Assembly: GCA_963377175.1 (NCBI GenBank)
Contig: CAUJNA010001524.1
Location: 413,592 to 477,591 of the forward strand
Origin: Effrenium voratum
Lineage: Eukaryota; Sar; Dinophyceae; Suessiales; Symbiodiniaceae
Direction: 5' to 3'
DNA: 64,000 nt
Shown: piece after piece, positions 1 through 9,800 of the stretch
Position numbering within the stretch: position 1 is the stretch's first letter
Layout of the letters: every line of letters begins with the position of its first letter
Program-made: the position numbers and the translations under genes
The notes under the pieces: model-generated
The model's database searches: none
The model's input: only the letters and a program-made list of their open reading frames with translations
Told to the model about the DNA's origin: nothing

Positions 1-153
1 TGCTGCTTTGAGCCGATGGGCTTATTAACGCCTGTACAAGACAGCTGATGCCACTGAGCAAAATAACGCCAAAAGAGCATATTTACACACGCACAAAACA
101 GCGCCGATGCCACTGAGCAAAATAACGCCAAGCACTGAAAATCATTGATGTCG
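1..153. repeat. Roughly 59-bp tandem repeat at the window's left edge
   Basis: A 26-bp block beginning GATGCCACTGAGCAAAATAA occurs at about 47-72 and again at about 106-131, a spacing of 59 bp. A degenerate third copy (GCCGATGGGCTTATTAACGCC) lies at about 12-32. The repeat lies just beyond the 3' end of the minus-strand ORF at 154-693, so it may be subterminal repeat DNA of the Helitron. The Helitron's own terminus (CTRR preceded by a hairpin) was not found here and probably lies left of the window. Confidence 0.6.
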
Positions 154-693
154 CTAGGCAGCAGCAATGTCGATGATGCAGCGGGGACCCAGCTTTGTGT
201 CCTGGTGCCGCGGTTCGCTCATCTCACTGCATAAGCCAATGACATCGATGCGGGCAGCAGTGTGCAGGCCCACAACCTCTGCGATTGTGGTCGCTGGCTC
301 AGGCACATGCTGCTTGAAGTCCTTGGCGTCCAGCACGCGCACCTTTTTTGAGCGACGAAGGTCCAGAACAAGCTTGATGGGAGCCGCGATGTACTGCGGC
401 TTGTCATCTGCAAATAGCAGTTCGAAAAACCTCCATGTGGAAGCAATTTGAAACTGCTCCTCAAGCTTCTTGAGTTCCGTCTCGTTGCCCTTTTGCATCT
501 TGGCGCTGCCGAGGCAATACAACCTTGGACTGGGAGAGACAAACGTCACCACAAGCTTCTTGCCCTGCTTCATCTGGCCATTCCACATGTACTCGTAGGA
601 CAGCGTCTGCACGTGGCTCACTGCGAGCAGGAAGGAACCCATCCGGGCTGATTCCCTGGTGAGCTCATCCAAAGGCAGGTCACTGCTTGCCAT
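154..693 (-). CDS. RPA1-like OB-fold protein (partial), probably Helitron-carried
   Basis: This is a 179-codon ORF lying 198 bp downstream of the Helitron Rep/helicase ORF on the same strand. The core resembles a replication protein A large-subunit OB fold: alternating hydrophobic strands, an aromatic-rich segment WRFFELLFADDKPQY, a run AAPIKLVLDL, and IAEVVGL followed by ARIDVIGLCSEM, which matches the RPA pattern around 'VDVIGV'. RPA-like ssDNA-binding ORFs are a known companion of Helitrons in plants and other eukaryotes, where they are thought to bind single strands during rolling-circle transfer. It is much shorter than RPA70 (about 600 residues) and holds at most one OB fold. The ORF ends shortly after the second conserved strand, so it is truncated or spliced. 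The family call is by pattern only. Confidence 0.45.
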   Translation of the reverse strand: MASSDLPLDELTRESARMGSFLLAVSHVQTLSYEYMWNGQMKQGKKLVVTFVSPSPRLYCLGSAKMQKGNETELKKLEEQFQIASTWRFFELLFADDKPQYIAAPIKLVLDLRRSKKVRVLDAKDFKQHVPEPATTIAEVVGLHTAARIDVIGLCSEMSEPRHQDTKLGPRCIIDIAAA

Positions 694-891
694 CGCTCTG
701 TCAAAGAAAAATGGTCGCCTAGCCTACTACGCGCCCTGCTAAGCTCGACATTGCAACAAATTACAAGTTCGACGCGCATTCAAAGACACACACTTGCAAC
801 CATGGCATGCCCAGACGTGACCCTGCGCAAATTGCGGTGTTTTTCCGACTAAAGGACGCAGCGCTTTTTCCATCCTATTGAGTTTGGCGTG
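694..891. other. Spacer between RPA-like ORF and helicase ORF
   Basis: Nothing coding was recognised in these 198 bp. The two flanking ORFs are on the same strand, so they could be one spliced transcript or two units of one element. Confidence 0.4.
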
Positions 892-3800
892 TCAGCACGC
901 GGTGCCGCACGCGTCTTCCCAGCCTAAAGATTCCACAGCTGCCACTGCTTCTTGCCTTGTGCGGGCAGCCTTTTCACCGAAAAGGCGCTCAAACGTTTCA
1001 AGCAAAGCCTGGGGTGGACCTGACTCAATCACGGTGCGCGCGGACTCCGTGAGGCCAACTGTAAGCAAGCATGCCAGCGAGCGAGGTCGAGAAAGCAACA
1101 CGTACACGGTCAAAAATTTGATTTCGGCAGATGCTCGGCGCGGCAGTGTGAAATGCGCAAGAAGCCCTGGCTCGGCTGTGGTGCCTTGCATTGTGTACAA
1201 AGGGCACGCTTTGGCCGGCATGAAAGGATAGGCCGTGCGCCGCACCTGCGTGCTAAACCCGTCCTTCGAAGTAAACGTCCATGTTTGGGTCTGCGGCGAG
1301 ATTTGCACGACTCCCTTATAAGATTCACAGTGAGGACAGCTCTCGTTATACACAATGTGTGCCTGGCAAGGCTTTGGCGGAAGAAACTCTATGTCACAAT
1401 CATCAATTTTCACATACACAGCCGTCGGGAGTCGAGAAAGCAGGTGCTCTCTTCCAAGATTGCCTGGCACCTTTTCTGCGAAATCTATTTCCACTATCGT
1501 TCCCACAACGTCTTGAATGACAAACGGCAAAATAACTGCCATTGTAAAACGAATGCTTTGGCCGATGTGCATGAGGTTGATTCCTGGTAGTTTTTTCGTA
1601 GCTTGCAAGCTTGGCACTGCCAACATCTCGCGGAAATGTTGGCGCTCGCAAACTTTGCTGGGCAAGTCCACGGCCTGGACGTAGAACAATGTTTTGCCTT
1701 GTTTCTTTGACGAACACCTTGCGCGCAAAAAGGCTGCCATAGCTGTGATGGTCCACAAGTAGCTTGAATGATACCAAGCTTCGGTTGCTGCGGCTAAGGC
1801 GGCTGGGTCTTGAAAATCTTTGTGGCCTTCCACTCTTGTGGCGCAAAGTGCTTGCCACTCCTCGTCACTCAAAGCAGCGCCGCCTGGTGTGCGCATTTTG
1901 TTGAGAATCGACTCTAGCCGCTTGTCTGTAAACCTCATTGCTGTCTGCATGACAAAGACTTCGGGTATGTTAGAAAACATACTCAGGGCAGCCCTGTGCT
2001 CATCATTGCCGACATGGCTGCTTGCCAGCAGTGATGAGGTGTTGGGGACAGGCGGCAACTGCAGGTGGTCGCCCGCCAGAATCAAGAAGGATATTCGACC
2101 GAACAGCTGAGAAGGCCTCGCGTAAGAGGCAATGTCAAGATTATATCTGTCACTGCGACAATATGTCGCACGAAGAGAGGACCCATGAAGCAGCATGCTT
2201 TGACATTGACTAAACTCATCTAGTATTAAAGCTCCTGCTTGCCCCAGCACGGCGTCTAGCTTTTTCCGGTCTGCGTGCTTTCGAAGCGCTAAAGCATGGG
2301 TTTTCAAGGAATCAGTTGCCTTGAGCGCAACCAAGTTGTGGATTGTGCGGCCTCCAAGTAGCCTGGCCGCTTTGTTGCTGGGCGCTGCCAATTGCACTTG
2401 GCTAAAGTAAACAGATAAAAGCGGCTTGAGAATTTTCACAATTATCGTCGTCTTCCCACATCCGCCCCCTCCCACGAGCAATGCTCTAACGCAGCCTAAG
2501 TCGCTGGGCAACTGATAGGTTGTTTTGTCAGCGCGCTGGCGCCAGGCATGTTCCAGCGGCCATACCATCAAAGCCACAACTTGAACTTGCTCGGCGTTGA
2601 AGGGAAAATTTTCCATAAGCTTTCTCGCGTAACAGCCTGGCCCTTGCCACGCTAAGGGCACGTCAACTTCAGTGATCCCCTGCTCGGCTCGAGCACGGTT
2701 GCGAGCAAGCATATCTTCAAGCTGCTTCAAAGCAAGTTCTGTGGTCAAGTTTTCACGGGCATGCGCGGCACACAAGTCTTGCTCGCGTGCTTCTTCCGCT
2801 CTCAAAAGCTTAACAACAGATTGCTGGTGCGTTTTTAATTTATCAGCTGCGCTGGCAAACTGGCCTCGTTGCCAATCTAATCGCACGTTGCTTGGCTCGA
2901 TGCCACTTGCAGGCGCGAGCAGTTCGCTGGCAAATGTATCTGCGAACTGTTGCATTTGCATGTCTGCCTCTGCATGCCTACCGGGTTGCTTTGCCCGCGC
3001 AGTTTCATCCTCACGGCGCAGAATACTCACACAATCAGTCAGCGTGAAAAACACTTTGGGCCTAGGTTGCTCGCAGTCGCTGAAAAATTCATCACACACA
3101 TCACTGTCAGCAAGGTGAACCTGCTGCTCTTCGTCTGCACGCGCGCTGTGCTCACCACTGCTCGAAGATGCATTATCCGTGTCTTTGGCCCCTGCTTTGC
3201 TGAGCGGCTTTGATTTAGCTAGCTGCTGGAGCAATAGGTTTTGCGCAAGCTGCTCAGACTGCAGCCCGGAAAACTCTTCCAGAGACAGCTGTTCGGCGTG
3301 GTGGCCACTTTGAACACCAAGGTAGCAACACAACTTATCGTAAGCTAGATCTTGCGGAACGGAACAATTCGACAAAATGAGTTGCATCAAAGTAGCACGC
3401 AGCAGGTTGGCTTCTGGGTCACTTGAGCCCCGAGGAAGGCTTGGGTCCCACCAGTGCTTTAGCAGTCGTGTGTCATGCACCACGGCGATTTTTTCGGACA
3501 AGTTGTTTTTTTCTTGCGCCTGCCGTGCAAGCAACTGAATGCGCGCACGCTGCGCCCTCCAAGCTGGCATGAACTGAAATCTTTGCGTGCGCGCAGGCTT
3601 GCTAACTGCGGCTTGGAAATTGAGGGGCGAGGAACAGCAGCCTGAACCTTGGCAGCGAAATGGCAGCAAGAGCATGCTCATGTAGGCCGCGTGATCTTCC
3701 GCTTGTTCTGCGCTGTCTGGCGGCAACGAAGGCCCAACAATCCTGGGGATAACCAAATGCCAATTTAGCTCTTGACAATACAAGTGGGCCAACTGGTAAT

Positions 3801-6800
3801 GACAATCGTACAAGAAATGGCCAGCGCGGCTAGAAGAACACTTTGGTTTCCTAACCCGCCGCACCCGCGAAGCGTAAACAAGGAAAGGCAAAACCGCAAG
3901 GAACGGCCCACGATGCAAATAATCATCATGTGTGGACGCAGTCGTCCGCAGAACGGCGCCATTCCAGCACTCTTCTTCTTCCTCCTCAGAATCTTGCAGC
4001 AGTTGGGCCGGCTTGTTTTCAACCTCTTCTTCTTCGTCAGACCCTTTTTCTGGCAAATCTACGTCTGGTGGGTCGGCTATGGCAAGCTCTACAAACTGCA
4101 AAGGCACCTGCGCCGGCTCCATGTGCCAGCGCGTTGATGCGCCAACGCTAGCGCAGATGCGGCGGCATTCTTGCAACATGTACCAAGCCTTTGATATGAA
4201 CAAAGGCAAGTCACTGTGAGTGGTCCAAGCGTGCGCTGAACAAAGCACTGTTGTCGCTAATTCTGTACCGCTCACCCACGATGATCTATTTGCAGCAGCT
4301 GCGAGGCGCAAAACAATCCTGCGAGCACGGTACTTTGTGTCGAATGTAGCTTCGGTTTCCTGCTCTTCTATTTCCAGCCTGCGAATGCCAGAAGCAAATT
4401 GCGTGGTGATGCTCTGCAATGCCTCCATGGGCTTGGCAGCATACTTAGTTATATAGAAGTCACAACTGTGAGCCGCAACATGCTGCGACATAATGGAAAT
4501 CGCCAGCTTCGCCAGCGTGCCGGAACATGCGCCACTCAATTGCCGAGTTGGCGCCCCCAGGGCTGAGGCCAGCGCACGCACACTGCAACGCAGTTTGAGC
4601 CCACCATTCTCGTCCACTTCCGGAAAACCTCGCACCAAGTACTTGTAGTCCGAGTTGCTTCGGTTGCAGACCTGCGAGATGTCGGATGTGGCCGTGCGAA
4701 AAGGCTGCGTGAGAGGCACAGCTACTAGGCCGTACTGATTCGGGTCGTCACTGGTTGAAAGCGCAGAGGCCGGCCTAGGCAGTTTGCCTCGACGTCGGAC
4801 CCGCTTGCCGCTAAAAGTAGCCACATGGAAGCAGTGGAAGCGACATGGGACTGCGCGCTTTGATTTTAGCAACTTCTTTTTTTCAGCAATGGACTTTTTT
4901 ACGCTTTTAAGACACGACGCGGTGCACTCATGATTGTGCGTGTGACAGTGAAGAAAACGGAAATCTGCCGCAAACTCTTGCTGCCACTGCCACGCGTCTC
5001 TGGCAAGTTCTTCTGAGTCCGCAACCCCCCCTCGTGCATGTTTGTAGCCGGTGACTTCCTGCCGTTCGTTGAGCACCCAGGGCAACGCCTCTGCCGGCGA
5101 AACAGCTTCAAGCTCTGAGCCAAAGTCGGTTGTCACAAGTGCTGGGAGCCTGTAACGCGGAAAAACACAGAGCTCTGCCCCCGTCAGCTCAACCTCACGA
5201 TAAATGTTTTTCGTTGGGCGTTGCTCTTGCTCTGCTGCAGCGTGCTCTCTGCGCACGTGCGCTAATGGCTCAGCAGGCGTCACAGGAACTAGCACTCTTT
5301 GTGTGACACCGTCAGCTTCGAAAGCGCCGTCGAATTTGCTTTGCTGCTGCTGTGGTAAACTAAAGGGCTCTGCTGGCAAGGAAACCCCGAGCTGTCGCGC
5401 TGGCAGTGTGGCGCTTTCGTATTGAAGGGTCTCAACTTGTTTCAGCAAGCCTGCATTGTGCTCCCGCATGGCATCGGCAATGACTGCCGCATCCTCACTG
5501 CCTGCTACGCTAGGCCATGCGATTTGAAACCCAGCAGGTAGCCCGTAAGTTTTCCGATGGCCATGTTGAAACCCGCGGCCTTGCGACTCCAGCGGCTCAA
5601 ACGAAGCCACGGCAAAACCCGCAATGCCTGGTGCCCCACTCGAAGCATAGTCATCTTCGATGAAGAAATTCCCACTGCTGCGGGAGAGATGGAAGTCGCC
5701 AAGCGAAGCTGAGTCGATGCCAAATAAGTGCCGCAAGCCCAACTCTTCCATCAGCAGCCAAAACTTTGCAGTGCACACAGGGTGCGCGGAAGTTAGCTCG
5801 TGCATTCTTTGCAGCGTAGGCATAGTGGGCACAGCCTTGCGAAGGTTGATTGAAGCATCCGTGCACAACTGCAACATGAGTGGACTGTGGGTGTCTGAAT
5901 AGTTGTGCGTGCTAAAAGTGGTGAGGCTGCCGAAAAACAAGTTCATAGAATGCCCATGATGCCGAAGTCGGATTTTGTATCCTTCTGTCAGCGGCACTGT
6001 TGAAGTCGAGAACAGCATGTGCCGCAGCGCTGCTTTCACATTGGCAGGCACGTCTGGTTTTTGAGCAAGCTGCATAACAGTGGCTGGCTGGTCCTGCTTG
6101 GCTGCCTCAAGAAAATCCTGCGCATTGGCTGATGCAATTGTCCGAACATCTCGTTCAAAGCCAGTGCGCTCGAACGATGCCTTGACAAGCTTCATGGTTT
6201 GCATTCGCCGTAACAAGTCCCCAAAAACAGCAACAAACTCAGGAGAATCAAAGCGGCTGACGGCCCTAGCTTTGTAAGGATTAGCACTGTCGTCTGCTTC
6301 GCATTGATATTCAAGTTCTTCACGCTGCAGCAACGCGCTAAACAGCTTCTGATACGATAGTTCTGGATTCGGTCTGTTCGGCAGACCCGGCACGGCATCC
6401 CCATAAAAGAACTCAACAAAACAACTCGGATACGCAATTGGGTCAAAAGAAGATAGCGGTCGGTTGGTAGGGACAGCTATTGCATCAACGTGCGGTTGGC
6501 CCTGAGAGTTTAGGGCCCCTTGAGTGTCAAGCAATCCTTGCGCCAGGCGATCAGCGGACGCCTGCTTCAAAAGCTTTTTCATCGTGTCCTGCAAGTCGAT
6601 CACGATCCGTTTGCAATTTTCTTCTGCGCCGACTTGTCTTACAGTTGCTGTCACGTCTTGCAGATTGGAAGACCCTGTGGTTGCCCGTGAAGTTTTGGAA
6701 ACTTCAGATTGCAAAATTTGCAGCTTGGCTTGCATGGCTTGAAATAGTTGAACCGGCTTAGGGTCCTGTTCAGAATCCAAACCTATCATGACGGCTGGTT

Positions 6801-9800
6801 CCTGCTGGCAATCAACATCATCAGGTCCGTCAGGCCCATTGTCACCAGCATCATCACTTGCCGCCTCGCTGCCGGCTTCGCCTTCGGCGTGAACATTTGT
6901 GTCTGCAGGGCCGCTCATGCTGCTTTCTAGATTCCGCGCTTCCGGCAAAGAAATAGCATGATCCAAGAGCTCCTGAGGCACGGCTGAATCTGGCAATCGT
7001 TGCACCGCTGCTTGGTCAACCCGTACATCTGCGTAGGCAAGGCATACGTTTCGTCTGATTTCAAGACAACGCAAAAACTCCATACGGTCTACAACAAGGG
7101 CTTTGCATAATTTGACATCCTCGATGCTCCGACAAAACACGACCACCAGCGAATCCAATACTTTGTTGATGGAGGGCAAAATGTTCGCGCTGCTAGCTTC
7201 AGCCTGCGCAAGCAAAATTGTTCCTCCAATCAAGCCTTTGTGGGATTCACTCGCCGCGCCCTGCCCCAAAAACACTTGGCGCAAGCAAAGCCGACCTTTG
7301 CCCAGCAATAACTTGGTGCCCATGCTGAGGCTTTGAAACGCTGGGTGCTCTCTGCCAAGCCAGTTGTGATTAGCTAAAGCTAGTGGCGCCATCCAGACTT
7401 TTTGTGCAGAACAAAAATGGTCTATGCAAGTTCGACACGCTAGTGCGGTTTGATCCTTACAGCCAGCTCCGGCACAATATGGGCGGGCGGATGTTGCTGG
7501 GTCCCAGGCAACTTTAGCAACTCTGCGACTGTGCAAAAGCCAATGCATGCTCTCACAGTCAGGGTGGCGAACGCTTGACGCATAAAGTTCGCTTTCAGGA
7601 ATTGATGGAAAGGCGGCTTTGTATTTTTCAACAGCAAGAAAGTGATGCACGTCCTCTTTTGGCCCCACGCAGAACTTACCAAATTTGACAAACAGCGATC
7701 CTTGGTCGTGCTCGTCACCTTGTTCCGCTTCATAGAAAAACTTCTTCCATGTTGTTTTTCCTGCTGGCTCCTGGAACAAGTAGACTTCAAAGCGGTGTTC
7801 CAAATAGTCACGCACGGCGCAAAACACACAGGCAGCTAAACTTCTTGGCTGAGCCTGCGTGGTTGCTTTCGCGGACCAATCGTTGGAAGAACCTGGAACG
7901 CTATGCTGTTCAAAAAATGCAAAATTTTGTATCAATGACCGCTTCACCCATGCACGCATTGGCTGGTGGCCACGGGCGCTCGCTTTGAAAAATAATCTTT
8001 TGCGATACTCCGCAAAGTTTCCATGATGGGCCAGGCAGTGGACTTGCAGAGCCGCCATGCTTGCCAGCGATGCGTGACACAGCTGACAAGTAACCGGAGG
8101 TGGCAGATACGCTCGATCTACATCACCCGGATTTCCAACGGCCGTCGGAAATGAGTCTATTGCAAGTGTTTCTTTGCTGGGCACAGCAACGCCAGGTATG
8201 TAAGACGGCTTTGGCCGCAGAAAGGGCATCCAGAAGCTTAACTTGCACGCGCGGGCCTTGATCTTGAGAATCCGATGCAACGCACACAGCATAGCAAGCG
8301 TCAACACATCCATGTGTTCTATTGAGATGCTATGTTGCACGAAAAAGGCAAAAGCTTCTTCAACTATTTCAGCCACTGCACTATCATCATCTACCACCTC
8401 AGTGTCCAGCAAGAATCGCGCATTGCTTTTGACATTGTCCACACAAGTAACATATGCTTTCAATCTTGCTCGCGCGTTGTCCTTCAAGGTGTCGAACGAA
8501 GCCGCTGCAGTTACAGCACGTGCTCTCCGCTGCGCTTGCAACAAATCAAGTAGCTGGCTTCGAAGCAAAGGCAGCTGTGTGTAGTGATAATTCGGTAGCT
8601 CTATCAAAGCAAGTTGACGGGCACGCTGGGACGCAGAGGGCTGCAGCCCCTGCTCAGTTGCAAGTGGGAAAATTGCGTCTCCGCGCAGTAAGCTTTCAGC
8701 AAGCTGCGGCAATGTCCTTGGGCAGAACGGCTCCGCTTCGCAGGCTTCGCGAACATCCTGCTTGGCCAGTTCGCGCTCTGCTTCACACATGACTGCCACG
8801 CTTAGCTCGTAATGCAGAAACTCTGTTGGCAGCCGTAGCCGCTGCTGCTGCACACGCACCTGGCGAGTCAAGCCAGCTTGAGCCCACAACTCCTTGTCTT
8901 GGCGAATTTTTTGCGCCAAGCCCGTATTGGTGCTCAAGTTGGCCAGGCTGAAAACACGGTCTTTGAGAACACGGTGTTCGCCGTCTTGCTGCCATTCGTT
9001 TTTCAGCTTCAACCACATGGTGAATAAGTGCTTCTTCCACCAAAATGCTGGAAGGTCACAGCGATTGCAAGCTGTTTCGTTGGAATCAGCTAGCGCAGTC
9101 TGGCGGCTCGACTGCATACAAGCATCTGTCGCAGGCCTGGGTTGGCCAGTGGAGCTTGCTTCAAGCAGTTGCAGCACTGTTCCACGCGCGGACTGCTCTG
9201 CTTTCTGACTTCCTGTGCGTGCATGCTTTGCAGGCTGCGCACTTGTCACCTCGCATGAATTGGAGCAGCTGCTCGCTGCCTCCGGCATCATAGGCCGTTT
9301 GGGCTGAGTTGATCCCGGTTTGTTTGCTTTGCAAGGCCATCCAGCACCACGGTTGGTTGACTCACCAGGGCCGTGCCAACCCAAGCTAGCGCCAAGCTCA
9401 CGCGCAGCCCCTTCGTCTGCCTCACAGCGTTCACGCGCGGAATTTTCCGCGTAAGCCACCCAGTTGCAACTGCTGGCCGAGTTGCCGCTGCTACCATCCG
9501 CGGCTTCAATGCGGATGCGCTTGGTTTCTCTAGGCTCAATGTCAGGCTCCGGCTGCAAGCTGCCTTGCGTATCAGTGGCAAGGGCATTGGTGCAAGCATT
9601 TGCTTCGGAGACAGCTGCTGCGCTTGCAACTGCTTCAACATCTGGCATCGCTTCTTCAGCTGCCTGGTGCCTCATGTTCCGGGCGTGTGTTTCAACAAAA
9701 TGCACAAACCTTTCTAGGCAAGCTTTCTTCGTTTCAGGCAACGCTCTCCGAGGCAAGCCCCAGCGGGCTGCAAGCGCTCGCCACTCGTTCAAGCTGCCAC

